Assembly (NCBI RefSeq): GCF_041435355.1
Contig: NZ_CP108442.1
Location: 186,001 to 250,000 of the forward strand
Direction: 5' to 3'
Source of the DNA: Streptomyces sp. NBC_01276
GTDB taxonomy: Bacteria > Actinomycetota > Actinomycetes > Streptomycetales > Streptomycetaceae
DNA length: 64,000 nucleotides
Position numbers and translations under genes: made by a program. Under the pieces are notes generated by a model that was not told the DNA's origin, did not search any database, and worked only from the letters and a program-made list of their open reading frames with translations. How positions within the stretch are numbered: the first letter of the stretch is position 1; the number at the start of each line of letters is the position of its first letter. Of the stretch, positions 18,771-27,336 are shown in pieces.

Positions 18771-18815
18771 GGACTGGCAACTCCGTTTCGACGATACGGA
18801 CTGGAGACTCCGGTT
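18771..18815. promoter_or_regulatory. Repeated operator-like sites between NTF2-like and TetR genes
   Basis: GGACTGGcaACTCCGttT (18771-18788) and GGACTGGagACTCCGgtT (18798-18815) are direct copies (15 of 18 identical) 27 bases apart. The second contains ACTGGAG-A-CTCCGGT, an imperfect palindrome. Likely sites for the TetR encoded next door. Confidence 0.6.
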
Positions 18816-18855
18816 GTCCAGGGTTCCGCCGTCGACGGCGAAGGGCGGGAGAGGG

Positions 18856-19428
18856 ATGGGTGACGCTCGGGAGCGTCCGCTGCGGGCGGACGCGGCCCGT
18901 AACCGGGCCAGGCTGCTGGACGTGGCCACGGAGGTGTTCACCACCCGTGGCGTCGGCGTACCGACCGAGGAGATCGCGCGCATCGCCGGGGTCGGAGTCG
19001 GCACGCTCTTCAGGCACTTCCCGACCAAGGAGGCGCTGCTGGAGGCGGTGATGGTGCGCAGGCTGGAGGAAATGGCGGCCCGGACGGCGCGACTGGCCGC
19101 CGAGGCGGGTCCCGTCGAAGCCTTCTTCGCCTGCTTCCGCCTGGTGGTGGAGCAGTCCGAGGGAAAGAACGAGCTGGCCCAGGCCCTCGCCGCGGCCGGG
19201 GTGGACGTCCACGCGTCCCTGCAGGGACCGACCGTGGAGATCCAGGCCCGGCTGGGTGATCTGCTGGCCGGGGCGCAGCGGGCCGGGGCGGTCCGCCCGG
19301 AGCTGGGCCTGCCGGAGTTCATCGCCCTCCTGGCCGGCACCGGCAGAGCCCTGGAGCAGCTGGGAGCGGATCCGGCACCCCGGGAGCGGATCTTCGAGGT
19401 GGTCTTCGACGGAATGCGGCCACACTGA
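18856..19428 (+). CDS. TetR family transcriptional regulator
   Basis: A 190-residue TetR repressor. The HTH is seen in RLLDVATEVFTTRGVGVPTEEIA and GVGVGTLFRHFPTKEALLEAV; the C-terminal domain resembles the TetR_C family with NELAQALAAAGVD. ATG 18856 (MGDARERPLRADAARNRA) follows GGGAGAGGG. Divergent from the NTF2-like gene with two repeated sites between them. Confidence 0.92.
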   Translation: MGDARERPLRADAARNRARLLDVATEVFTTRGVGVPTEEIARIAGVGVGTLFRHFPTKEALLEAVMVRRLEEMAARTARLAAEAGPVEAFFACFRLVVEQSEGKNELAQALAAAGVDVHASLQGPTVEIQARLGDLLAGAQRAGAVRPELGLPEFIALLAGTGRALEQLGADPAPRERIFEVVFDGMRPH

Positions 19429-19591
19429 GACGCCCGACGACCTGAACCGGGCCCGACGGCACCGGGCGCCGACGGGGGCGTGCCCCTACGACCGGCCCGG
19501 CCCCCGCGTCCCGCCGCGACGCGGCCGCCACGCCGGGGTCGCGACAGAACCCCGGATGCCACCGCGGGGCCCGGGTTCGACCGGGCGGCGC

Positions 19592-20044
19592 CTAGGCGGA
19601 ACGGGTCTGCCGGACGAGGACGGCGGTGGCGCGCTCCAGGAGTTCGCACAGGGAAGCGTGTTCGGCGGGCGTGAAGGCCTCGGCGAGCGCGCGCTCCAGG
19701 ACGGCCACCTCTCCGTAGGCGCGGTCCAGCAGGTCCCGTCCGGCATCGGTCGGGGTGGCGATCTGCACCTTGGCGTGGACGGGTGACGTCTCGCGGCGGA
19801 TCAGACCCTTGGCCTCCATGTTCGTCAGCACGCTGCTCATGGTCTGCTGCGTGACGCCGCACGCCCGCGACAGCTGAGCGCCGGACATGCCGTCCTCGCG
19901 CGCCAGGACCAACAGCACGGTGTACTGCGTCATGGTCAGCCCGTAGGCGCGCAGCACCGACTCGTGATGCGCCATCAGCGCCTGCTCCGAGCGCCTGATC
20001 CGGGCGCAGAGACCGTTCTCGACCGGGGCTTCCACCACACACAT
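19592..20044 (-). CDS. MarR family transcriptional regulator
   Basis: A 150-residue winged-helix MarR protein: helix 1 with HHESVLRAYGLTMTQYTVLL, recognition region LSRACGVTQQTMSSVLTNME, wing IRRETSPVHAKVQIATPT, and a C-terminal dimerisation helix. Start may be ATG 20044 or ATG 20065; neither has an ideal ribosome site (GAAGGG directly abuts 20044). Divergent from the quinone-reductase-like gene 96 bases away, with a perfect TCAGGTACCTGA palindrome between them. Confidence 0.9.
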   Translation of the reverse strand: MCVVEAPVENGLCARIRRSEQALMAHHESVLRAYGLTMTQYTVLLVLAREDGMSGAQLSRACGVTQQTMSSVLTNMEAKGLIRRETSPVHAKVQIATPTDAGRDLLDRAYGEVAVLERALAEAFTPAEHASLCELLERATAVLVRQTRSA

Positions 20045-20073
20045 CCCTTCAACTCTCAGGTCCATGGGTTGAC

Positions 20074-20085
20074 TCAGGTACCTGA
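20074..20085. promoter_or_regulatory. MarR operator-like palindrome
   Basis: TCAGGTACCTGA is a perfect 12-bp palindrome inside GACTCAGGTACCTGATAC, close to the MarR start. A related GATACTGAGTC half-site follows at 20111-20121. Position suits control of both divergent genes. Confidence 0.6.
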
Positions 20086-20140
20086 TACATCTACCGTCCT
20101 CGGATATAAGGATACTGAGTCGACGCAGGAGGCTGTAATC

Positions 20141-21106
20141 ATGAAGGCCGTCGTTCTCGATACCGATGACCGCTACCGGGTCACCGAGGTCGATACGCCC
20201 GTTCCGGGCCCCGGACAGGTCGCGATCCGTGTCGCCTACGCCGGGATCCAGTGGGGTGACGCCATGGTCCGGGACGGCCGCTTCGCCGTACCGCGCCCCT
20301 TCGTCCCGGGGTTCGAGGCATCCGGACGCGTCGTCGCGGTCGGCGCCGGCGTCGACACGGGCCGCGTCGGCGAGGCCGTCACCGCGCTGACGACCTCGGG
20401 CGCCCACGCCGAGGTCGTCCTGGCGCCCGCCGCGCTCGCGCTGGGCGTCGGCGACCTGCCGCTCAGGACGGCAGCGGGGCTCGGCTGGGGTGCGCCGACC
20501 GCCTACGACCTGGTCAACACCGTCGGGCGGGTGCGGCCGGGAGACAGCGTGCTGATCCATGCCGCCGCCGGCTCCGTCGGCACGCTCGCGGCCCAGTTCG
20601 CCCGGCTGGCCGGGGCGCGCCGTGTCGTCGGTGTGGTCGGCACCGCCGAAAGGGCCCGGTACGCCGCGCGGTTCGGGTACGACGAGCTGCTGCTCCGCAA
20701 GGACTTCCCGTCCGGACTCGGCGACGAGGGGCCCGACGTCATCCTCGACCCGGTCGGCGGCCCGACCCGTGCCGCCGGCCTTGAGCGGCTGGCGGCACAC
20801 GGCCGCCTGGTGGCCTACGGGAATCTCACCGCGCACGAAGCGGTCGCCGTGGACGCCGACGCCCTCCTCATGGAGGGCAAGTCGCTGCTGACGTACAACA
20901 GCAACCTGCTCGCCCGGACGCACCCCGAGCGGCTCGCCGACAGCGCCCGCCGCGCACTCGACCTCGTCGCCGACGGCACGGTCCGCGTGGACATCACGGC
21001 CGAGTACGCCCTCGGCGACCTCGCCCTGGCCGTGCGGGGCCTGGCCGAGGGGACCGCTCCCGGCAAGTCCGTCCTCCGCGTCGCCGAGGACGCCGATGGG
21101 GAGTGA
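20141..21106 (+). CDS. Zinc-independent MDR alcohol dehydrogenase / quinone oxidoreductase
   Basis: A 321-residue medium-chain reductase like Escherichia coli QorA. GroES-like N-terminal domain with GIQWGDAMVRDG and PGFEASGRVVAVG; Rossmann domain with HAAAGSVGTLAAQFAR (AAxGxxG motif). Structural-zinc cysteines are absent, as in quinone reductases. NADPH-dependent reduction of quinones or enones is expected. ATG 20141 has the perfect GCAGGAGG at 20125-20132. The divergent MarR is the likely repressor, a common electrophile/quinone response arrangement. Confidence 0.92.
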   Translation: MKAVVLDTDDRYRVTEVDTPVPGPGQVAIRVAYAGIQWGDAMVRDGRFAVPRPFVPGFEASGRVVAVGAGVDTGRVGEAVTALTTSGAHAEVVLAPAALALGVGDLPLRTAAGLGWGAPTAYDLVNTVGRVRPGDSVLIHAAAGSVGTLAAQFARLAGARRVVGVVGTAERARYAARFGYDELLLRKDFPSGLGDEGPDVILDPVGGPTRAAGLERLAAHGRLVAYGNLTAHEAVAVDADALLMEGKSLLTYNSNLLARTHPERLADSARRALDLVADGTVRVDITAEYALGDLALAVRGLAEGTAPGKSVLRVAEDADGE

Positions 21107-21109
21107 CGC

Positions 21110-21295
21110 CGCCGCGCGGGACGAGACCGCGTCCGTCGACCGCCTCCTCGTCGTGGACGGTGATCAGGCGCTGTTCCAGGGGGCCCGGCCCTCAAGGGCC
21201 CGGCACAGCGTTCCGGTACGCACCTTCGTGCGGCCTTCGGAGATCCGCCCCACCTCACGGGCGATCGCGCATCCGAGACGCGGGACCCCCGACTC
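21110..21295 (-). pseudogene. Decayed PadR-family regulator fragment
   Basis: No intact frame is present, but two adjacent frames read as a PadR winged helix. Frame one (from about 21295) gives GVPRLGCAIAREVGRIS then EGRTKVRTGTLCRALEG, matching the usual HGYAI and RTGTLYRALDRL motifs; after a frameshift near 21180-21195, frame two gives LEQRLITVHDEEAVDGRG, the expected wing. There is no N-terminus or start codon, and the piece overlaps the 3' end of the MarR gene. It is a relic of a deletion or replacement at this locus. Confidence 0.6.
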
Positions 21296-21839
21296 ACGGG
21301 CAGGGATCCGACGCCTTGGACGCGGCGCCGCAGCCCGCATCGCCTCCGCGGGTGAGCTCCGTCCACAACGCGGCCTCGACCTTGCCCAGGAGGCGGGTCA
21401 GTTCGGCCCGCTCGGTGGCGTCCAGGCCCTCCAGGGTCTGGCCTTCCAGCTCGCCCCAGGCCCTGCGGACCTCGACCAGCAGGCCGCAACTGGCCTCCGT
21501 CGCCTCCACCAGTGAGGCCCGCCGGTCGGACGGGTCGGGGCGGCGGCGCACATGGCCGGCGTGCTCCAGGCGCTGGAGCATCTTGGTCACCGTGGAGGGG
21601 TCGAGGCCCACCGCTTTGATCAGCTCGGACTGGCGCACCGCACCGCTGTCCCAGAGGTGCATCATCAGGAATTCCTGCCCGGGGTGAAGCCCCAGTTCGC
21701 GCAGGACCCGGCCCGCCGCGATCCGGTGCAGGCGGGAGACCCGGCTGATCGCGTGACTCACCGGCCCGTCCAGCACGGCACTGGGCACCGCCACGCACCC
21801 CGGCGCGGTGCGCGGCTCCTGAACGGGTTCCGCAGTCAT
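21294..21839 (-). CDS. MarR family transcriptional regulator
   Basis: A 181-residue MarR protein with winged helix (LGLHPGQEFLMMHLWDSGAV, LIKAVGLDPSTVTKMLQRLE, RRRPDPSDRRASLVEAT: the DxRxx wing motif is intact). The C-terminal about 20 residues are Gly/Ser-rich. ATG 21839. It is divergent from the old-yellow-enzyme gene across 189 bases with two inverted TTGGYCGRCCAA sites, so it probably represses that enzyme and itself. Confidence 0.92.
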   Translation of the reverse strand: MTAEPVQEPRTAPGCVAVPSAVLDGPVSHAISRVSRLHRIAAGRVLRELGLHPGQEFLMMHLWDSGAVRQSELIKAVGLDPSTVTKMLQRLEHAGHVRRRPDPSDRRASLVEATEASCGLLVEVRRAWGELEGQTLEGLDATERAELTRLLGKVEAALWTELTRGGDAGCGAASKASDPCP

Positions 21840-21946
21840 CGGGTCGCTCCTCCTGAAGGGGTGTGTCGGATCCGGTCACCGACCGTCGCCCCTGGAGGCG
21901 GCGACCCGCCGCCGTCACACGAATCCTACCCGTCGGCCCTATTTGA

Positions 21947-22002
21947 TTGGTCGGCCAAGCAATGGGGTACGCTGCATCCACAGCCAATCATTGGCCGACC
22001 AA
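21947..22002. promoter_or_regulatory. Paired inverted operator sites for MarR/OYE
   Basis: TTGGTCGGCCAA (21947-21958) and its exact reverse complement TTGGCCGACCAA (21991-22002) are separated by 32 bases; each is itself near-palindromic. Two dimer sites flanking an AT-richer stretch between divergent genes fit MarR-type cooperative repression. Confidence 0.75.
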
Positions 22003-22028
22003 CTATCTTCTATCTTTGCGAGGCGAAG

Positions 22029-23093
22029 ATGACCAGCGCGTTCGAACCGGTCCGTATTCCCGGCGTCACCCTGTCCAACCGGATCGCCCTGGCCCCCATG
22101 ACGCGCAGCCGCGCGGGCGAGGGTGGCGTCGCGACGGCCCTCGTCACCGAGTACTACACCCAGCGCGCCTCCGCCGGCCTGCTCATCAGCGAGGGCATCC
22201 AGCCTTCCGCCGTCGGGCAGGGCTACCCGTTCACCCCGGGGCTGCACAGCGCCGAGCAGGTGGCGGCCTGGCGCGAGGTCACCGATTCCGTGCACGCGGC
22301 CGGTGGCCGGATCTTCGCCCAGCTGATGCACTCCGGCCGGATCGGCCACCCGTCGCTGCTGCCCGACGGCCTCGTACCCGTGGCCCCGTCCGCACTGGCC
22401 CCCCGGGGACAGCTGTTCACCGGCGACGGCATGAAGGACTTCGTGACCCCGCACGAGCTGACCGGGGCCGAGGTGCGGGAAACCGTCGCCGCCTACGCCC
22501 AGGCGGCCCGCAACGCGGTGGAGGCCGGCTTCGACGGGGTGGAGCTGCACGGGGCCAACGGTTACCTGATCCACCAGTTCCTCGCCCCCGGCTCGAACCG
22601 GCGCACCGACGAGTGGGGCGGCCCGGTGGAGAACCGGATCCGCTTCGCGGTGGAGGTGGTCCGGGCGGTGGCCGCCGCGATCGGCGCCGAACGCACCGCC
22701 CTGCGCGTGTCGCCCGGGAACACGTACAACGACATCTCCGAGCCCGACCCGCAGCCGACGTACGAGGCGCTGGTCAAGGAGCTCGACGGGCTCGGCCTCG
22801 CCTACCTCCACGTCCTGGAGCACGGCCCCGAGGCCCGGGAAACCACCCTCGTGCTGCGCAAGCAGTTCACCGGCCCGCTCGTGCTGAACCCGGCGACCGA
22901 AGGCCCCACCGATCACCGGGCCCTCACCCTGATCGAGGACGGCACCGCCGACCTGCTCGCCTTCGGCGCCCTCTTCCTGGCCAACCCCGACCTGCCCGAG
23001 CGCCTGCGCACCGAAGGCCCGTACAACACGCCGGACCCGTCCACGTTCTTCGGGGGCGACGCCCGCGGCTACACGGACTACCCGGCCCGCTGA
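22029..23093 (+). CDS. Old yellow enzyme family alkene reductase (NADH:flavin oxidoreductase)
   Basis: A 354-residue FMN-dependent TIM-barrel enzyme of the NemA/OYE class. Visible: NRIALAPMTRSRA at strand 1, GRIFAQLMHSGRIGHP, FDGVELHGANGYLIHQFLAPGSNRRTDEWGG (split here only for description; it contains the HGAN substrate-binding His/Asn pair), and FGALFLANPDLPERL near the C-terminus. It reduces activated C=C bonds or nitro compounds using NAD(P)H. ATG 22029. The MarR sites upstream indicate induction by electrophiles. Confidence 0.94.
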   Translation: MTSAFEPVRIPGVTLSNRIALAPMTRSRAGEGGVATALVTEYYTQRASAGLLISEGIQPSAVGQGYPFTPGLHSAEQVAAWREVTDSVHAAGGRIFAQLMHSGRIGHPSLLPDGLVPVAPSALAPRGQLFTGDGMKDFVTPHELTGAEVRETVAAYAQAARNAVEAGFDGVELHGANGYLIHQFLAPGSNRRTDEWGGPVENRIRFAVEVVRAVAAAIGAERTALRVSPGNTYNDISEPDPQPTYEALVKELDGLGLAYLHVLEHGPEARETTLVLRKQFTGPLVLNPATEGPTDHRALTLIEDGTADLLAFGALFLANPDLPERLRTEGPYNTPDPSTFFGGDARGYTDYPAR

Positions 23094-23126
23094 ACCGGGA
23101 AGCACCGGTCGGGGGCCCTCCACGCA

Positions 23127-23173
23127 ACACGAGCCGAGGGCCGGGAGCGCGACTCCCGGCCCTCGGCTCGTGT
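23127..23173. terminator. Bidirectional terminator, 21-bp perfect stem
   Basis: ACACGAGCCGAGGGCCGGGAG (23127-23147) pairs perfectly with 23153-23173 around a CGCGA loop. It lies between the convergent OYE and MFS genes. Confidence 0.9.
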
Positions 23174-23214
23174 CGCGCGGCTCCCGTTACGCGGCTCCCG
23201 CTGCGCGGCTCCCG

Positions 23215-24675
23215 TCAGGCGCTCGCGGCCGCGCCTGCGGTCTCCGTCGCCGGCCCCTCCGCGCCCCTGGTGGCGGGCGGTTCCACCCGGGGGGCCGGGA
23301 TGAGGGCGGCGACGCCCGCGGAGACCAGTGCGAGCGCGCCGCCCAGCAGCAGCCCGGTGCGGAAGCCGCTCTCGGAGGTGAAGGTGAACCCCCCGGCCGT
23401 GGTGGTCATCCGGGCCAGGACCACGCCGACGACGGCGGCGCCGGTCGAGGTGCCCAGGGAGCGCATCAGCGTGTTGAAGCCGTTGGCGGCACCGGTCTCC
23501 GCGAGGGGCACCGCGCCCATGATCAGGGCCGGCATGGCTCCGTAGGCGAGGGCGACCCCGCTGTTGATCACCATGGCGGCGACCATGAGGCCCGGCGCCG
23601 TCCCGGCCAGCAGGAGCGCCACCCCGTATCCGGCGGCGAGTACGACCGCGCCGCAGACGAGCGTGACCTTGGGGCCTCGGGCGTTGGTGAGGCGGCCCCC
23701 CAGCGGGGACACGACCATCATCATCAGGCCGCCGGGCAGCATCCACAGGCCGGCGGCCAGCATCGACTGCCCCAGGCCGTAGCCGGTGGCCTCGGGGTAC
23801 TGGAGCAACTGCGGGACGACCAGCATGCTCGCGTACATGCCGAAGCCGATGAAGACCGAGGCGAGGTTCGTGAGCAGGACGCGCGGGCGGACGGTGGTGC
23901 GCAGGTCCACCAGCGGGTCGGTGGTGCGCCACTCGAACCACCCCCAGGCGGCCAGGACCACGGCGGCACCGGCGGACAGTGTGACGGTGGCGGCCGAGCC
24001 CCAGCCCCAGTCGGCCCCCTTGGAGACGGCGAGCAGCAGGCACACCAGGCCCACGGCCAGGCCCAGCGCGCCGACGAAGTCGAAGCGCTGCCCCTTGGCG
24101 CCCGCCGGGACGTCGGGGACGAAGGCCAGGATCATGCCGGCGACGGCGGCGGCGAGCGCCGCCGCGCCCCAGAACAGGAAGCGCCAGTCGGCGTACTGCG
24201 CGACCGCCGCGGAGAGCGGGAGGCCGATGCCGCCGCCGATGCCCATCGAGGCGCTGACCAGGGCGATGGAGGAGCTGAGCTTCTCGGCGGGCACGACGTC
24301 GCGGAGCAGGGCTATGCCCAGGGGGATCATGCCCATTCCGACGCCCTGCAGGCCGCGCCCGACGATCATCGGGACGACGCCGTCGGACAGCGCGCACACC
24401 ACCGATCCGATGATCAGCGGCACGGCGCAGGCCAGGAGCATGCGGCGCTTGCCGACCATGTCCCCGAGGCGCCCGCTGATGGGCACGCACACTCCGGCGA
24501 CCAGGAGGGTGGCGGTGACGACCCACGCGGAGTTGGAGGAGGAGGTGTGGAGGAGTGTCGGCAGGTCGGCCAGGAGCGGAGTGACCAGGGTCTGCATGAC
24601 GGCCGCCGTGACGCCCGCCAGTGCGAGCGTGGCGATCACTTTGCCGGTGTGCGGAGCCGCGGGCGGCTGAGGCAT
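23215..24675 (-). CDS. MFS transporter, DHA2 drug exporter family
   Basis: A 486-residue, 14-helix MFS exporter. Motifs: GRLGDMVGKRRMLL (motif A), VGRGLQGVGMGMIPLGIALL (motif B region), GIGGGIGLPLSAAV (motif C). The C-terminal tail is Ala/Pro-rich and cytoplasmic. Closely follows a divergent TetR gene (24818), the typical drug-responsive pair. A good promoter for this gene is visible at 24749-24777. Confidence 0.92.
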   Translation of the reverse strand: MPQPPAAPHTGKVIATLALAGVTAAVMQTLVTPLLADLPTLLHTSSSNSAWVVTATLLVAGVCVPISGRLGDMVGKRRMLLACAVPLIIGSVVCALSDGVVPMIVGRGLQGVGMGMIPLGIALLRDVVPAEKLSSSIALVSASMGIGGGIGLPLSAAVAQYADWRFLFWGAAALAAAVAGMILAFVPDVPAGAKGQRFDFVGALGLAVGLVCLLLAVSKGADWGWGSAATVTLSAGAAVVLAAWGWFEWRTTDPLVDLRTTVRPRVLLTNLASVFIGFGMYASMLVVPQLLQYPEATGYGLGQSMLAAGLWMLPGGLMMMVVSPLGGRLTNARGPKVTLVCGAVVLAAGYGVALLLAGTAPGLMVAAMVINSGVALAYGAMPALIMGAVPLAETGAANGFNTLMRSLGTSTGAAVVGVVLARMTTTAGGFTFTSESGFRTGLLLGGALALVSAGVAALIPAPRVEPPATRGAEGPATETAGAAASA

Positions 24676-24748
24676 GACGGGATCCCTAAGGGCACGGTTC
24701 GGGGGTGCGGGGATGCGAGGGTGCGGGCACCCTCTATTCAGTAGTCAA

Positions 24749-24777
24749 CTATCACTTCAGGACACGCGGGGTGTCAA
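24749..24777 (-). promoter_or_regulatory. Consensus-like promoter of the MFS gene with overlapping repeat
   Basis: On the minus strand TTGACA (24777-24772) is followed after exactly 17 bases by TGATAG (24754-24749). TAGT-TG-ACTA (24742-24751) overlaps the -10 and start region and could be the TetR site. Confidence 0.65.
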
Positions 24778-24817
24778 CTCGAACTGGCGGTCGGCCCTCG
24801 GTTGTTAGGCTTGGGCC

Positions 24818-25435
24818 GTGCCCACCGATACCCCCCGGCCCCTACGCGCCGACGCCGCGCGCAATGTCGAGAAGATCGTCCGGGCGGCCCGCGACGTGTA
24901 CGCCGAGCAAGGGCCCGAAGTGCCGCTCGACGAGATCGCCCGGCGGGCCGGCGTGGGCATCGCGACCCTGTTCCGCCGGTTCCCCGACAAGGCGGCCCTC
25001 CTGCGGGCGGTACTGGACCAGCAGTTCACCCAGGACGTCCTCCCCGCCATCGACCGCGCCCTCACGGACGAGGACGCGCGCCGCGGGCTGACCACCGTGA
25101 TCGAGGCCGCCCTGACCTCGGCGGCCGACGAGCACCACGTACTCACCGCCGCGCGGAACGCCGGTATCTTCACCGCGGAAACGAGCGCCCGCTTCTTCGA
25201 CGCGCTCGACCCGGTGGTGGTCCGGGGCCAGCGGGACGGGGTGATCCGGGCGGACCTCGTGCCCGACGACCTGAAGCGGGTCATGGGCATGCTCGTGAGC
25301 GTGCTGTGGACCATGGATCCGGCCGAGGGGGGCTGGCGGCGCTACGTGACCCTGGTCCTGGACGGTCTGACCCCCGCCGCGGCCAGCCCCCTGCCGAATC
25401 CCGCTCCCGCGCTGCTGCGCAGGCCGCAGGCCTGA
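24818..25435 (+). CDS. TetR family transcriptional regulator
   Basis: A 205-residue TetR repressor: RPLRADAARNVEKIVRAARDVY, DEIARRAGVGIATLFRRFPDK as HTH, and the C-terminal domain of the Streptomyces subfamily that controls DHA2 exporters. GTG 24818. Divergent from the MFS exporter with 142 bases between. Confidence 0.92.
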   Translation: MPTDTPRPLRADAARNVEKIVRAARDVYAEQGPEVPLDEIARRAGVGIATLFRRFPDKAALLRAVLDQQFTQDVLPAIDRALTDEDARRGLTTVIEAALTSAADEHHVLTAARNAGIFTAETSARFFDALDPVVVRGQRDGVIRADLVPDDLKRVMGMLVSVLWTMDPAEGGWRRYVTLVLDGLTPAAASPLPNPAPALLRRPQA

Positions 25436-25518
25436 GCCCGCCCGAATCGGCCCGTCCGGCCGCGGGGCCTACGCTGGAATCGACGGCCGACTCGGCGAGC
25501 GGCCCCCGGCCGTCACCC

Positions 25519-25556
25519 GTGGGCACCTGCCCCTCCCCCTCCGCGCAGGTGCCCAC
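25519..25556. terminator. Hairpin terminator after TetR gene
   Basis: GTGGGCACCTGC (25519-25530) pairs with GCAGGTGCCCAC (25545-25556) around a C-rich loop, between the convergent TetR and sigma-factor genes. Confidence 0.8.
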
Positions 25557-25602
25557 ACCCCCGCGCCGCGGTGCGCGGCGCCCCGGCGGTGGGCGTCGGG
25601 CG

Positions 25603-26760
25603 TCACCGGTTGCGGTGGGCGTTGAGCCGGGCCGCCTGGCGGGTCAGGTGGTCGCGTTCGGCGAGGCTGGACGCCTTGCGGGCCGCCTCGGCGTACAGGC
25701 GTGCCGCCGTTGCCGGGTCGCCGTCGCGTTCGTGGAGGTAGGCCGCCACGGCGGTGTGCCTGGGCAGGGAGTCGTCCAGGGCCGCCAGGGCCGTCAGGCC
25801 GGCGCGCGGGCCGTAGGCCTCCCCGACGGCCACCGCGCGGTTGAGCCGGACGACCGGGCTGTCGGTCAGCCGGCCGAGCTCGTCGTACCACTCGACGATC
25901 TGCATCCAGTCGGTTTCCGCGGCGGTCGGCGCGTCGGCGTGGAGTGCCGCGATCGCGGCCTGGGCCTGGTACTCGCCCAGCCGGTCGCGGGCGAGGGCCG
26001 CCTGCAGGATGCCGACGCCCTCGGCGATCGCCCGCGTGTCCCACCGGCCCCGGTCCTGCGCGGAGAGCGGGACCAGGCTGCCGTCGGACGCGGTCCGGGC
26101 GGCGCGCCGGGCGTGGTGGAGCAGCATGAGGGCGAGCAGTCCCGCCACCTCGGGGTGGTCGATCGCGGCCGCGAGCTGCCGGGTGAGGCGGATGGCCTCG
26201 GCGGCGAGGTCGAGGTCGCCGGAGTAGCCCTCGTTGAAGACCAGGTAGAGCACGCGCAGCACGGTGGAGACGTCGCCGGGCCGGTCCAGGCGCACGCCGG
26301 AGACGGTTCGCTTGGCCCGGCTGATGCGCTGCGCCATGGTCGCCTCGGGCACCAGGTAGGCCCGGGCGATCTGGCGGGTGGTGAGCCCGCCGACGGCGCG
26401 CAGGGTGAGCGCGACCGCCGAGGACGAGGTCAGCGCGGGGTGGGCGCAGAGGAAGTAGAGCCAGAGGGTGTCGTCCGCTCCCGGTGCGGGGCCGGGCGGC
26501 GGCTCCCGGTCGACGCGGTCCTCGCGCCGCCGGCGGGTGGTGTCGGCCCTGGCCGTGTCGAGGAAGCGGCGCCAGGCCACGGTGACCAGCCAGCCCTTCG
26601 GGTCGCGCGGCGGGTCCTCCGGCCAGACGCGCACCGCCTCGACCAGGGCGTCCTGTACGGCGTCCTCGGCCGCCGCGAAGTCGGCTCCGCGGCGGACGAG
26701 GACGGCGAGCACGCCGGGCGTCAGGCTCCGGAGGCGGGCCTCGTCCATGGCGAGGGTCAC
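25603..26760 (-). CDS. ECF42-type RNA polymerase sigma factor with C-terminal TPR-like domain
   Basis: A 385-residue sigma factor, much longer than ordinary ECF factors. Region 2 is seen in AEDAVQDALVEAVRVWP and PKGWLVTVAWRRFLDTAR, region 4 in LTTRQIARAYLVPEATMAQRIS; the remaining 200 residues form the DUF6596/TPR-like extension (LYLVFNEGYSG, LLALMLLHHARRAAR, LNRAVAVGEAYGP) that defines the group. The GTG start overlaps the stop of the DGPF gene (GTGA), so the two are coupled. ECF42 factors lack an anti-sigma gene and are thought to be controlled through the extension and the partner. Confidence 0.92.
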   Translation of the reverse strand: MTLAMDEARLRSLTPGVLAVLVRRGADFAAAEDAVQDALVEAVRVWPEDPPRDPKGWLVTVAWRRFLDTARADTTRRRREDRVDREPPPGPAPGADDTLWLYFLCAHPALTSSSAVALTLRAVGGLTTRQIARAYLVPEATMAQRISRAKRTVSGVRLDRPGDVSTVLRVLYLVFNEGYSGDLDLAAEAIRLTRQLAAAIDHPEVAGLLALMLLHHARRAARTASDGSLVPLSAQDRGRWDTRAIAEGVGILQAALARDRLGEYQAQAAIAALHADAPTAAETDWMQIVEWYDELGRLTDSPVVRLNRAVAVGEAYGPRAGLTALAALDDSLPRHTAVAAYLHERDGDPATAARLYAEAARKASSLAERDHLTRQAARLNAHRNR

Positions 26761-27164
26761 TCCGTGACGGTGGGGTGGGTGCCCAGGAAGGGGCGCAGTT
26801 CGAGCCACTCGTGGATCGGCTTCCCGCCCGCCCCGGGAGCGGCCGAGAGTTCCCCGGCCAGCTCGACGGCGCGTTCGTAGCTGTCGACGTCGATGATCAT
26901 CCAGCCCGCGATGAGGTCCTTGGTCTCGGCGAAGGGGCCGTCGGTGACGGGCGGGCGGCCTTCGCCGTCGTAGCGGACGAAGGTGCCCTCGGGGGCGAGT
27001 GCCTGGCCGTCGACGAACTCGCCGGTCCCTTCGAGCCGGGCCGCGAAGTCGTTCATGTACTGCACGTGGTCCGAGATCTCCTGCGGCGTCCACTGGTCCA
27101 TGGGCACGTCGTTGACCGGGGTCGGGGCGCCGCGGTAGTGCTTGAGCAGCAGGTACTTGGCCAT
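26757..27164 (-). CDS. YCII/DGPF domain protein, partner of ECF42 sigma factor
   Basis: A 135-residue YCII-related protein with the diagnostic VTDGPFAETKDLIAGWMIID motif (DGPF). The family is a ferredoxin-like fold found in operons with ECF42 sigma factors, with unproven biochemical function. ATG 27164 has GAGGAG upstream. It is the first gene of a two-gene operon, overlapping the sigma gene by four bases. Confidence 0.92.
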   Translation of the reverse strand: MAKYLLLKHYRGAPTPVNDVPMDQWTPQEISDHVQYMNDFAARLEGTGEFVDGQALAPEGTFVRYDGEGRPPVTDGPFAETKDLIAGWMIIDVDSYERAVELAGELSAAPGAGGKPIHEWLELRPFLGTHPTVTE

Positions 27165-27336
27165 GATGGCTCTCCTCGGTGCGGTGCGGGTGCGACCCAT
27201 TGTGGTCGCGTTCACTGCGGGGACGGAGCCGGGCACGGCTTCTCGACATCGCGAGCCACATCTTTTCCCGGCCCTCGCCGGCCGACCGCATCGCCGGGCC
27301 GGCGCACCCCGGTGCCGCCCGTCGGTCGCGAGGTCG

